From Pseudomonas parafulva (GTDB lineage Bacteria > Pseudomonadota > Gammaproteobacteria > Pseudomonadales > Pseudomonadaceae), in assembly GCF_002021815.1 (NCBI RefSeq), contig NZ_CP019952.1, positions 2,263,001-2,327,000 of the forward strand: DNA of 64,000 bases, in the 5' to 3' direction. A program made the translations under genes and the position numbers. Of this stretch, positions 24,839-33,400 are shown in pieces. The notes beneath the pieces are model-generated. The model had not been told where the DNA came from. It saw only the letters and a list, made by a program, of their open reading frames with translations, and made no database searches. The stretch's first letter is position 1. Each line of letters begins with the position of its first letter.

Positions 24839-24988
24839 CTATCGAGGTGTTCGACAGATCGGTGATTGGCTATTGGCTGAAGCAGTGCCACCTGTGCAGA
24901 ACCGATCGGAGGCGGCAGGCTGGCCCGAGCGGACGTGGCTAAATCGCCAGGTGAAGGTGCCAGCTACGTAATAGGTGTCGTATTTCAT
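24839..24988 (-). CDS. Second aromatic-rich short ORF before aroF
   Basis: A 49-residue frame from ATG 24988, with AGAGGACAG upstream. The N-terminus is MKYDTYYVAGTFTWRFSHV: three Tyr, two Phe and one Trp in the first 16 residues. It begins after the attenuator terminator and ends 49 bases before aroF. It could be a second leader peptide or a peptide that ties ribosome passage to aroF initiation. The remainder (SGQPAASDRFCTGGTASANS) has no recognised motif and may not matter. Confidence 0.4.
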   Translation of the reverse strand: MKYDTYYVAGTFTWRFSHVRSGQPAASDRFCTGGTASANSQSPICRTPR

Positions 24989-25022
24989 GAATCTGTCCTC
25001 TGAATCGTTTGGGTGTAGGCCT

Positions 25023-25063
25023 GAAAAAACAAAACCCCCGGTCGGGAGGCCGACCGGGGGTTT
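25023..25063 (-). terminator. Attenuator terminator upstream of aroF
   Basis: On the minus strand AAACCCCCGGTCGG (from 25063) pairs perfectly over 14 bp with CCGACCGGGGGTTT, with a four-base loop, then TTTTGTTTTTTC. This is a strong intrinsic terminator between the leader peptide and aroF, with no complete gene upstream for it to serve as an end signal. Its position implies conditional read-through. Confidence 0.9.
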
Positions 25064-25119
25064 GAGTATTCTCATGTTCGGCGGCCCCTCGAAGGTGGAC
25101 GCCGTGTGGGTATCGGCGC

Positions 25120-25242
25120 CTAGTGGCTAAACCAATACCCGAAGTAATAGGAGGCAGGTGCATTCACGCACACGGTCACAGCCGATACTGGGCGCGAAGC
25201 GCGGCCAGTGGCAGGGACGAGTGTGTGGATGGTTGCTTGCAT
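25120..25242 (-). CDS. Leader peptide of the aroF attenuator
   Basis: A 40-residue frame from ATG 25242 with GGAGAG seven bases upstream. It ends SYYFGYWFSH: three Tyr, two Phe and one Trp within ten codons just before the stop at 25120. Within those codons GGGTATTGG can pair (one G-U) with CCGATACCC just after the stop, a segment 1-2 hairpin in the attenuator sense. A further CGGCG/CGCCG hairpin lies between this and the terminator. Ribosome stalling for lack of aromatic aminoacyl-tRNA would plausibly let RNA polymerase continue into aroF. Confidence 0.8.
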   Translation of the reverse strand: MQATIHTLVPATGRASRPVSAVTVCVNAPASYYFGYWFSH

Positions 25243-25358
25243 GTTGCTCTCCAGTGAATGAGCCCGAGCTTACTTCACATTGCGCGGGCCATTCAATGGA
25301 AAAATGCTATGAGCGTAATCGATGGGATGATTACGTTAGGGGGTCACAAGGCGTGGTC

Positions 25359-25667
25359 TTAGTGACTGTCTTGATCTTCAGCTTGCCCACCGGTGGCACC
25401 TGCGCCGGAGCCTGTGGCTTCGCCGGTGCTGTTGGAGCCGCCTGCCGCACCGTCATGGGCACCTGCTGCGCCGGCGTTGCTGCTGTCATTGTCACGGCTG
25501 CTGCCTGGGGTGTTCACGCTGCTGCCTTCACCTGCGGTCTTGCCGCCCATCTGGTCGGTTTTCGGGTGCATATCGGTGTTGGTAGTGTCAGTAGCGGCCT
25601 GACTGGTACCGGCCAGGGTGGCCAAGGCGAAAGCAACGGACAGCGAAAGGCTACGGATGCGAATCAT
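25359..25667 (-). CDS. Small secreted Gly/Ser/Asn/Asp-rich protein
   Basis: 102 residues from ATG 25667. MIRIRSLSLSVAFALATLAGTSQA is a standard Sec signal peptide cut after SQA. The mature part is low complexity (DNDSSNAGAAGAHDGAAGGS, then GSGAGATGGQAEDQDSH), hydrophilic and probably disordered. Small periplasmic proteins of this style are frequent in Pseudomonas, without known role. It stands alone between the leader region and the MFS gene. Confidence 0.65.
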   Translation of the reverse strand: MIRIRSLSLSVAFALATLAGTSQAATDTTNTDMHPKTDQMGGKTAGEGSSVNTPGSSRDNDSSNAGAAGAHDGAAGGSNSTGEATGSGAGATGGQAEDQDSH

Positions 25668-25765
25668 GGCGAAGCTCCTGTGCATGGAATCTGTCATTGC
25701 TTTGGCAAAGACCTGCACAGGAGGTGCCCTGAGGGCGACGGATGGTCGTTTACGGCACGCTTACC

Positions 25766-27061
25766 TCAACAGGCCTCGCCATGATGCGATGGCTTGGGTT
25801 CGGCCGTTTCCATCGGAGGATGCTCCTGGGCAGCATGCATCAGGTCCTCGGTAACCCGCAGTTCAGCGCCGGTAGGCGAGAAGGTGGTGGAGGCGGTGAA
25901 CGGGGCAGGGTGTTCCGCGGCCGGACGCTTGCCGCGCCGCCACAGGAAAAAGCCCACCATCAATAGGTTGACCACGGCAAAGGCCCAGAAAAGCCCGGCT
26001 TCGCCAAACTCGGTCATGACCGGCGAAATCGCCATCGGCGCCATCGCCGAGCCCAGCGAGTTGATCAGCAGCAGCCCTTGGATCATGGGCACCAGGGCAT
26101 CGGATGGGGCACGGTCGGCCGCATGGCTGACCGCCACCGGGTACAGGGTGAACACCCCGCCGCCCAGTAGAAACAGCATTGCCGGTAGCAGGAACGCATC
26201 CGAGGGCAGGAATACGGTGACCAGCGCCAGCGCAGCGCACACCGCAGCCAGGGCAATCAGCACGTCCTGCCGGTCCCTGCGGTCCGACCAACGCCCCACG
26301 GGGTATTGCAGCAGCATGGCCCCGAGGATGACCCAGGCCATCATATTGCCCACTTCGCCAACGTCCAGCCCGATACGTTGGAGGTACAGCGGCAGCAACG
26401 TGTAGATCCCGGCTATGGCCACGCCGGAACCAAAACATCCCACCAGCCCCGAGGGTGCCACGCCCAGCAGCTGCCGCGGCTTGAGCGGCTCGACCTGGTC
26501 CAGCAGTGGCGAGACCCGTGGCAGGATCACGATCGGCAACACCGACAGCGCGGTGAGCACACCCGCCAGCATGAAGGGCGCGGTCTCGCCCAGGCGAGTA
26601 ATCTCGCCAAGCCCTGCCTGGGCCAGCACGCCGGCGCCATAGAAAGCGATCATGTACAAGGCCAGCAGGCGACCGCGGATCTTGGCGTCCCCGGCCAGCA
26701 GCAACCAGCTTTCGATCACCAGAAACACACCCACGGCCGCCCAGCCATTGATCAGGCGCAGCACCGACCACCAGGTCACGTCATAGAACAGGCCTTGCAG
26801 CAGGATGGTGACGCCGATCAGCGATGCAAAGCTGGTGTAGGCGCGGATATGGCCGATGCGCAGGATGAGCCGATCATTGAAGATGGCGCCCAGGGTCAGG
26901 CCGATGAAGTAGGTGGACGAGACGATGCCGATGGTGGTGGCAGACTCGCCAGCCTCGCCGAGTCGCAGGGTGGTCAGAGAAGACATGAAGCCGTTGCCTA
27001 GGGCAATGATGAACAGCCCGAGCAGCGGCGCCAGCGCCATGGCCAGCAAACGCGCAGACAT
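25766..27061 (-). CDS. MFS transporter, YcaD-like
   Basis: A 431-residue major-facilitator protein with twelve predicted membrane segments. FNDRLILRIGHIRAY matches the loop 2-3 signature, and the layout LLGLFIIALGNGFMSSLTTLRL through WVILGAMLLQYPVGRWSDRRDRQ resembles the YcaD/sugar-permease-like group. The C-terminus has a 45-residue cytoplasmic tail rich in Pro and His. Substrate unknown. The start is set at MSARLLAMAL (27061); the frame extension to 27109 lacks support. Confidence 0.85.
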   Translation of the reverse strand: MSARLLAMALAPLLGLFIIALGNGFMSSLTTLRLGEAGESATTIGIVSSTYFIGLTLGAIFNDRLILRIGHIRAYTSFASLIGVTILLQGLFYDVTWWSVLRLINGWAAVGVFLVIESWLLLAGDAKIRGRLLALYMIAFYGAGVLAQAGLGEITRLGETAPFMLAGVLTALSVLPIVILPRVSPLLDQVEPLKPRQLLGVAPSGLVGCFGSGVAIAGIYTLLPLYLQRIGLDVGEVGNMMAWVILGAMLLQYPVGRWSDRRDRQDVLIALAAVCAALALVTVFLPSDAFLLPAMLFLLGGGVFTLYPVAVSHAADRAPSDALVPMIQGLLLINSLGSAMAPMAISPVMTEFGEAGLFWAFAVVNLLMVGFFLWRRGKRPAAEHPAPFTASTTFSPTGAELRVTEDLMHAAQEHPPMETAEPKPSHHGEAC

Positions 27062-27480
27062 AGGTACCTCAAGTTGGATATGCGAAGGTTGGCCTTTTCG
27101 AGCGCGCACGCCGATCGACCCGGATAGGGTAGAGGCTGCACGGATGCGACCTGGGCAAGACTCAACCGCTTGGCCATGCGAGAAGACGGCCGGGCGGGGA
27201 GGGTTGAGCCTATTTCACATGAGCGTTCATGGGGTCAGGCGCGGACTCGGTCTTGGTTGCCGGTTGCCACCGTTCAAGGCGACGGGCGAAAAGGAAGCGC
27301 GATTCTACGGGCTTGCAGGGTTTTGCCAAGGGTTGACTGCCTGCGGCGCGATGCCGCAGTCTCGGAAAGACATGCCAATGTCTTTCCCAGGCAAATCGCC
27401 CGCTCCCGCTCCCGCTCCCGCTCCCGCTCCCGCTGTTGCTGTTGCTGTTGCCGTTGCTTTGGCTTTTGCTTCTGAGCGCG
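27062..27480. other. Gene-free region before the repeats
   Basis: No open frame here looks like a real gene. The stretch holds the presumed upstream region of the MFS gene and a hexanucleotide array (27399-27458). The frames that cross it, including one reading as alternating Arg and Glu, are products of the repeat. Confidence 0.6.
27399..27458. repeat. Hexanucleotide microsatellite
   Basis: Six exact units of CCCGCT (27399-27434) followed directly by four units of GTTGCT with one T-to-C change (27435-27458). The two families share the frame length of six. Not inside a supported gene. Such arrays change length by slippage and are useful strain markers. Confidence 0.95.
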
Positions 27481-27501
27481 CGGTAGTTCAGGCGCCGCAG
27501 A

Positions 27502-27712
27502 TCGCGACTTCAGGAGGCCGAGCGCAGGGCTTGCGCAGGGAGGTGACAGGCATGGATGCCTGTCAAGCGCTGGGCCCCAGGATGGGGCCTGCAGCGCGGT
27601 CCTCCCGGGAGCAAGCCCGGAGCGAGGGAACCCCGAAGCGCAGCGTAGGGGCCGGATGATAGGAGCAGGCGGTTTTTGCTCACTTTTTGACAAGACAAAA
27701 AGTGAGCCGCCG
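27502..27712. repeat. Left arm of a ~200-bp inverted repeat
   Basis: The sequence from about 27502 (TCGCGACTTCAGGAGGCCGA) to 27712 (ending GACAAAAAGTGAG) is repeated in reverse complement at 29353-29563 with roughly nine bases in ten matching. Shared landmarks include GACAGGCATGGATGCCTGTC (itself a palindrome), GGGCCCCAGGATGGGGCC and CGAAGCGCAGCGTAGGGGCC. I recall similar intergenic repeats in P. putida genomes, but have not verified it. Confidence 0.8.
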
Positions 27713-27779
27713 TAAGGGCGGAAAGGTGACTGTGCGCCACCCGCGCCAATGAATACCAACTTGCTGTGCGCGCCCACGC

Positions 27780-27821
27780 TTTCAAGTTTCAAGTTTCAAG
27801 TTTCAAGTTTCAAGTTTCAGG
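27780..27821. repeat. Heptanucleotide microsatellite
   Basis: Five exact units TTTCAAG (27780-27814) and one TTTCAGG (27815-27821), between the left inverted-repeat arm and the IS element. Not in a gene. Confidence 0.95.
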
Positions 27822-27934
27822 TTTGATTGCGTTGGCGTGGGTATTGAAAGAGAGCATAGTCCATTTGCGATGGCGACGCTTAGTCACCTTTTCGCCCTTA
27901 CGTGAACTGACCCCCAAAAGTTGGACAGTGAGCG

Positions 27935-28759
27935 CTATGGGGCCAGCGCGTGGGTCCGAAATTGTATCGGACTCAGGCCATCAAGTCTGAGGCTGATGCG
28001 TTTTTGGTTGTAGTAAGCGATGTAATCATCAAGTCCTGAAGCCAACTGCTCGACATTTTCAAACGACTCCAGGTAAAAATATTCGCTCTTGAGTGTGCCG
28101 AAAAAGCTTTCCATTGCGGCGTTGTCTAGGCAGTTGCCCTTACGCGACATACTCTGCTCAATGTTCTTCTCGGCCAGCATATGCCGGTAAGTGGGCTGCC
28201 TGTACTGCCATCCTTGATCGGAGTGCAATATCGGTTTATCACCTGGATTCAGCCGCTCAAAGGCTTGCTCAAGCATTGCCGAGACCATCTTGAACTCCGG
28301 GCGCCGGTTAATCTGATAAGCGAGGATTTCGCCGTTATACAGGTCCATCAACGGCGAAAGAAACAGCTTCTGCCCCTTCACTTTGAACTCTGTCACGTCG
28401 GTTGCCCATTTCTGATTAGGGGCTCCTGCCTTGAATTCTCGCCTGAGCAGATCAGGCGCAACCAGTCCCTCTGAGCCTCGGTACGAGCGATATTTCTTCG
28501 CCCTGACCAGCGACTGGAGACCCATAAGCTGCATCAGTCGCTGCACCTTCTTGTGATTAATCATCCGACCGTTGTGCTTGAGGGTCTCAGTGATCCGGCG
28601 ATAGCCATACCGTCCCTTATGCTCGTGATAGACGTTGTTGATACTCTCTTTCAAAGCCGCATGCTTGTCAGTCAACAACACCTTGCTTTGGTAATAAAAG
28701 GTACTACGTGCAAGCCCGGCGGCACGTAACAGCAGAGCGAGTCGATGCCCGTGCCTCAA
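27935..28759 (-). CDS. IS3/IS150 transposase OrfB (DDE domain)
   Basis: About 274 residues. The retroviral-integrase-like catalytic triad is visible: Asp in KWATDVTEF, Asp in LHSDQGWQY, Glu in AAMESFFGTLKSEYF. RKGNCLDNAAMESF is an IS3 hallmark. There is no ATG at its start (TTG at 28759), so it is expected as an OrfAB fusion by -1 frameshift in the AGAAAAC stretch at the end of orfA; the frame is open upstream (KTKAVQGLRHGHRL). The fusion is the active transposase. Confidence 0.95.
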   Translation of the reverse strand: MRHGHRLALLLRAAGLARSTFYYQSKVLLTDKHAALKESINNVYHEHKGRYGYRRITETLKHNGRMINHKKVQRLMQLMGLQSLVRAKKYRSYRGSEGLVAPDLLRREFKAGAPNQKWATDVTEFKVKGQKLFLSPLMDLYNGEILAYQINRRPEFKMVSAMLEQAFERLNPGDKPILHSDQGWQYRQPTYRHMLAEKNIEQSMSRKGNCLDNAAMESFFGTLKSEYFYLESFENVEQLASGLDDYIAYYNQKRISLRLDGLSPIQFRTHALAP

Positions 28760-29298
28760 ACCCTGGACAGCCTTCGTTTTCTCGCCTGCGCAGTGCGAGG
28801 GTCCGCTTGGATCAAGGCATCGAGCTTTTTTAGGTAAGCATTCTCCGCACGCAGATATTCCAGCTCTTCGAGCATTTGCTCGGGTGTCAGGTCGCTATCC
28901 GAAGCGGTAGGAGGACTTGCGCTGGTTTTTTTCGATGGCTTACGGGGCATGCTCAACTCTCGGGTATGATGCGGATGAAGTGCTTCAACTCCGCCTTGAT
29001 CATACAACCTTTTCCACTGCCTGATGCTACTTGGACCACGAATATCAAACTGGATGCAGGCTTGCTGGGCAGACAATCCTTCTTGCTCAATGCACTGCAA
29101 AACCTTCAATTTGAACTGGGCATCGTAGCGGCTGTACTTGGCACTTAAACCGGCTGCGCCGTGTTTTTCATAGCCCTTTACCCACCGACGTAGCATCGAT
29201 GGACTGAGGTCATGCTTTAGCGCCACTTCATGAATGCTAGGAGCAGAAAGGCACTCTTCGATGAGTGCCTGTTTGAGCGCCAGGTTGTATTTCGTCAT
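28756..29298 (-). CDS. IS3/IS150 transposase OrfA (DNA-binding)
   Basis: 180 residues from ATG 29298, with GGAGGG upstream. Two helix-turn-helix units are visible (APSIHEVALKHDLSPSMLRRWV; LSAQQACIQFDIRGPSSIRQW), then a leucine-rich coiled segment (LTPEQMLEELEYLRAENAYLKKLDAL) for multimerisation. It recognises the inverted repeats. Its end carries the A-rich slip site leading into OrfB. The longer frame to 29331 overlaps the terminal repeat and is unlikely. Confidence 0.93.
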   Translation of the reverse strand: MTKYNLALKQALIEECLSAPSIHEVALKHDLSPSMLRRWVKGYEKHGAAGLSAKYSRYDAQFKLKVLQCIEQEGLSAQQACIQFDIRGPSSIRQWKRLYDQGGVEALHPHHTRELSMPRKPSKKTSASPPTASDSDLTPEQMLEELEYLRAENAYLKKLDALIQADPRTAQARKRRLSRV

Positions 29299-29352
29299 GG
29301 AACACCCTCCGGTGAGATAGGTGTCCAACATTCGGGGGTCAGTTCAACGGGC

Positions 29353-29563
29353 GAGTCACTTTTTGTCAAACGCGACAAAAAGTAACCAAAAAACGCTGTG
29401 CTCCATTCATACGGCCCCTACGCTGCGCTTCGGGGTTCCCTCACTCCGGTCTTGCTCCCGGGAGGACCGCGCTGTAGGCCCCATCCTGGGGCCCAGCGCT
29501 TGACAGGCATCCATGCCTGTCACCTCCCTCCGCAAGACCTACGTTCGGCCTTCTGAAGTCGCG
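29353..29563. repeat. Right arm of the ~200-bp inverted repeat
   Basis: Reverse complement of 27502-27712, with scattered differences (for example ACGTTCGGCC against AGCGCAGGGC). It starts four bases after the IS target duplication. Before the IS inserted, the two arms were about 190 bases apart. Confidence 0.8.
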
Positions 29564-29848
29564 AAGATCAAGATCAAGGTCAAAATCAACAGAAGCACTA
29601 AAAGAAACAGTAACCTGTTTTAACTTTGAGTAGAGGTGTCTGGTTGCGCTTAATAGTTATATTCGGAACAGTATTCACGATATCTGCTGACGTATATAGC
29701 ACTTAAGTGCGACATTGCCGGGGCGCCTGACAGGCCGCAATAGGTTGCGAGACAGCCCCGGCAATCTATGCTGCGAAGCTAAATTCCTGGGGCCGCGCCA
29801 CAGCCCACCGTTGCTCTTCGTACCGGGAAAACCCCGACAGCCACCTTG
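29564..29848. other. Intergenic stretch with a long-range inverted repeat
   Basis: No gene seen. AT content rises around 29600-29700. ATTGCCGGGGC (29714-29724) and GCCCCGGCAAT (29755-29765) form perfect 11-bp arms 30 bases apart, downstream of mobA on the minus strand; it may serve as a transcription end. Confidence 0.5.
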
Positions 29849-30424
29849 TCAGTCCTCAAGCCACTGCGGGCTATTGAAATTATTCAACCGACAATCCTCT
29901 TCAGCGCAATCAACCGCCGCTACAGGCGAGCCGAGCAAGGCTCTCTGCAAACTGCGCTCTCCAGCGTTCCAGGCTTGCGCAAGCAGTGGCAGGATGGCGT
30001 GGGGCAGCACGCTGAACATCGGTTGCCAATACCCACCTTGGCGGACCATGGCGGCACTGTTGGCCGTTAAAGCGGCGCGCCGCAGGTCGTTGACTAACAT
30101 CTGATCGATCTGTGGCGCATCGCATGCGAGCACCACCATCCATCCGTGCCGCGCTACCGCCAACCCGGCAAGCACGCCAGCCAGTGGGCCAGGGAAGCCG
30201 GCCTCGGTATCACTCACGCATTGCTCGGCGTACCGCTGGTACACCTGCTTATTGCGATTGCAAGAAACGATCAGGTCATCACTGAGCCCACGAACCACCG
30301 CATGAACGTGGGCAATCAGAGGACGGCCTTGCCAGTCGATCAGCCCTTTGTCACGCCCACCCATGCGTTGGCCACGGCCGCCGGCGAGCATGAGGACAGA
30401 GCAAGGGGGCAGGGTAGCAGGCAT
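29849..30424 (-). CDS. mobA: Molybdenum cofactor guanylyltransferase
   Basis: A 191-residue nucleotidyltransferase. SVLMLAGGRGQRMGGRDKGLIDWQGRPLIAHV is the GTP-binding signature of MobA, VLACDAPQID holds the metal-binding Asp, and LNNFNSPQWLED is the conserved end (family N-x-N-T/S-P). It attaches GMP to molybdopterin to form the MGD cofactor of DMSO-reductase-family enzymes such as nitrate reductase or formate dehydrogenase. It stands alone here, 61 bases from the end of the RND gene on the same strand. Confidence 0.92.
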   Translation of the reverse strand: MPATLPPCSVLMLAGGRGQRMGGRDKGLIDWQGRPLIAHVHAVVRGLSDDLIVSCNRNKQVYQRYAEQCVSDTEAGFPGPLAGVLAGLAVARHGWMVVLACDAPQIDQMLVNDLRRAALTANSAAMVRQGGYWQPMFSVLPHAILPLLAQAWNAGERSLQRALLGSPVAAVDCAEEDCRLNNFNSPQWLED

Positions 30425-30485
30425 GAAAAAGGGTTCCTGGCAGTCAATGCCCGAAACCCTCCCACTTCACGCTTCGCTTGTCCAG

Positions 30486-33400
30486 TCAGTGACCGCGCGT
30501 GGCTGGCTCGTGGCCAGGCTCCAGTGGTCGTCGGCGCCCGGACAAACGCATCACCACGACAAAGAACACCGGTACGAAGACCACCGCCAGTGTGGCACTT
30601 AACATACCGCCAATGACCCCCGTACCGATGGCTTGCTGGCTTGCCGAGCTGGCACCGGTGGCGATGGCCAGTGGCACCACCCCAAGGATGAACGCCAGAG
30701 ACGTCATCACGATGGGCCGCAGGCGCAGGCGGGCAGCCTCGAGTGCAGCCTGGGTGGCATCCATACCCTGGTCCACCAGGCTTTTGGCGAACTCGATGAT
30801 CAGGATGGCGTTCTTTGCCGAAAGCCCGATCAAGGTGATCAAGCCCACCTTGAAGAACACGTCGTTGGGCATGCCGCGCAGTGTGACCGCCAGCACCGCA
30901 CCCAGAATGCCCAGGGGGACCACCAGCAGCACCGCCGTGGGGATCGACCAGCTTTCATACAATGCCGCCAGGCACAGGAACACCACCAGCAGCGACAGGG
31001 TCATGAGTACCGGCGCCTGGCTGCCCGAGAGCCTTTCCTGCAGCGACAATCCGGTCCATTCCAGCCCTACGCCGGGCGGAAGCTGCGCCACGATTTGCTC
31101 GATCTCGGCCATGGCCTGACCGGAGCTTTGCCCGGCTGTCGGCTCACCCGAAATGGACACCGCCGGGTAACCGTTGTAACGCGTCAGCTGGACTGGGCCG
31201 CTGACCCATCGGGGCTGGACGAAGGCGCCAAGCGGCACCATCTTGCCGACGCTGTTGCGCACGTGGATCTTCAGCAAGTCTTCAACCTGGCTGCGCTGAT
31301 CGCCCTCAGCTTGCACCACCACCCGCTGCATGCGGCCTTGGTTTGGAAAGTCATTGACGTAGCTCGAACCCACGGCTACGTCCAGCACCGAGCCGATATC
31401 GGCGAACGAGACCCCCAGCGCATTGGCCTGACGGCGGTCGATCTCCAGCTCCACTTGCGGGCTTTCGGCCAGGGACGCCTCGCGCACGTTGGTCAGTAGC
31501 GGGCTCTTGCTCGCCTTGGCCAGCAGCTCGTCACGTGCAGCCATGAGTTGGGCATGACCCAGCCCACCCCGGTCCTGCAGGCGGAACTCGAAGCCGGTGG
31601 ACTCGCCTAGCCCGTCAATCGGCGGCGGCAGTACGGCGAAGGCGATGGCGTCTTTGAGCTGTGTGAATGCCATGTTCGCGCGATCGGCAATGGACTGGGC
31701 ACTGTCATCGGCGCCACGTTCGGACCAGTCCTTCAGGGTCGTGAAGGCCAACGCGGCATTTTGGCCACTGCCGGAGAAACTGAAACCCAGAATTACCGTG
31801 GTATTGCCCACGCCAGCTTCACCGCCGTTGTGCGCTTCGATCTGAGCCGCTACTTGTTCGGTCCGCATGCGACTAGCGCCTGGCGGCAGTTGGATATCGG
31901 TGATGGTGTAACCCTGATCTTCGGTGGGCAGGAAGGCGGTGGGCAACTGACTGAAGCCGTAGCCCAACACGCCCAGCAGCACGGCGTACACCAGCAGGTA
32001 GATCCCGCTGCGGCGAAGTGCTTGGGACACCCAGCCCTCATAGCCCTTGCTCATACCCTCGAAGCGCCGATTGAACCAGCCGAAGAAACCGCCGCGCTGA
32101 TGATGCTCGCCTTGGTTCACAGGCTTGAGCAACGTCGCGCACAGCGCCGGCGTCAGGCTCAGGGCAAGGAAGGCCGAGAACAGAATGGAAACTGCCATGG
32201 ACACCGAAAACTGCTGGTAGATCACGCCGACCGAGCCCTTCATGAAGGCCATGGGCAGGAACACGGCTACCAGCACCAGCGTGATGCCGATGATCGCCCC
32301 GCTGATCTGGCCCATGGCCTTGCGTGTGGCTTCCCGTGGCGCCAGGCCTTCTTCAGCCATGATTCGCTCAACGTTCTCGACCACCACAATGGCGTCATCC
32401 ACCAGAATGCCAATGGCCAGGACCATGCCGAACAGGGTCAGCACGTTGACCGAGAAGCCCAGTAACAGCATCACGCCGAAGGTACCCATCAGCGCCACGG
32501 GCACCACGAGTGTGGGAATCAAGGTATAACGCAGGTTCTGCAGGAACAGGAACATCACCGCGAACACCAGCACCATCGCTTCGAACAGCGTGCTGATGAC
32601 CTGCTGTATGGAGACCTTGACGAAAGGCGAGGTGTCGTAGGGTATATCGTACTTCACACCCTCCGGGAAGTAGCGCGCCAGGTCCTTCATCTTGGCGCGC
32701 ACCAGTGTGGCCGTCTCCATGGCGTTGGCACCCGGGGCCAGCTGCACGCTGAATGCGGTGGCCGGTTTGCCATTCAGGCGCGTGCCGTACTGATACTCCT
32801 GGGCACCGATTTCTACCCGTGCTACATCACCGATGGTCACCACCGAACCGTCGGTATTGGCCCGCAGTACAATGGCGGCAAACGCTTCTGGCGTGGTCAG
32901 TTGGCCCTTGACCACCACGTTGGCGGTGATCTCCTGGGTAGCGGGGCTGGGCAGGTCGCCGATGCTGCCGGGCGCTACCTGCGCATTCTGGGCGCTGATG
33001 GCTTCGGCCACGTCGTTGGGAGTGAGGTTCAGGCCGACCAGCTTTGCCGGGTCGATCCAGATGCGCATGGCGCGCTCGGAGCCATACAGCTGCGCTTTGC
33101 CGACCCCCTTGATGCGCCGGATCTCGTTCATCACGTTGCGCGCCAGGATGTCGGACAACGCGGTCTCGTCGAACTTCCCGTCCTCGGAGGTGAGCGTGCC
33201 CAGCAGCAGGAAGCCAGTGGACACCTTTTCCACCTGCAACCCTTGTTGGGTAACCGGGCGTGGCAGGCGCGACTCGACCACTTTCAAGCGGTTCTGCACG
33301 TCGACCTGGGCCAGGTCGGGCACGGTGCCCGGCTCGAAGGTGGCGGTGATGGTGGCGCTGCCCAGGCTGCTCTGCGACTCGAAGTACAGCAGGTTGTCGG

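Larger units (their letters stand above)
27903..29346 (-). mobile_element. IS3-family insertion sequence (IS150 group), complete
   Basis: A 1444-bp element with terminal inverted repeats TGAACTGACCCCC...TTGGACA: 25 bp at 27903-27927 and 29322-29346, with two mismatches. It is flanked by a 3-bp direct duplication ACG (27900-27902 and 29347-29349), the IS3 target duplication size. It carries orfA and orfB in overlapping -1 frames. Ends, duplication and both frames intact indicate a recent and possibly active copy. It sits between two arms of a longer inverted repeat that it does not own. Confidence 0.95.

Noticed and set aside
25863..26771. 302-codon minus-strand frame inside the MFS gene
   Set aside because: Shadow of the MFS transporter in another frame, Gly/Arg/Ala-rich with no family features.
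27274..27792. Frame with an alternating Arg-Glu tract and Gln run
   Set aside because: The tract is simply the hexanucleotide array read in one frame; no other coding signal.
27399..27821. Possible CRISPR-like array
   Set aside because: Units are six or seven bases and contiguous, with no spacers and no cas genes.
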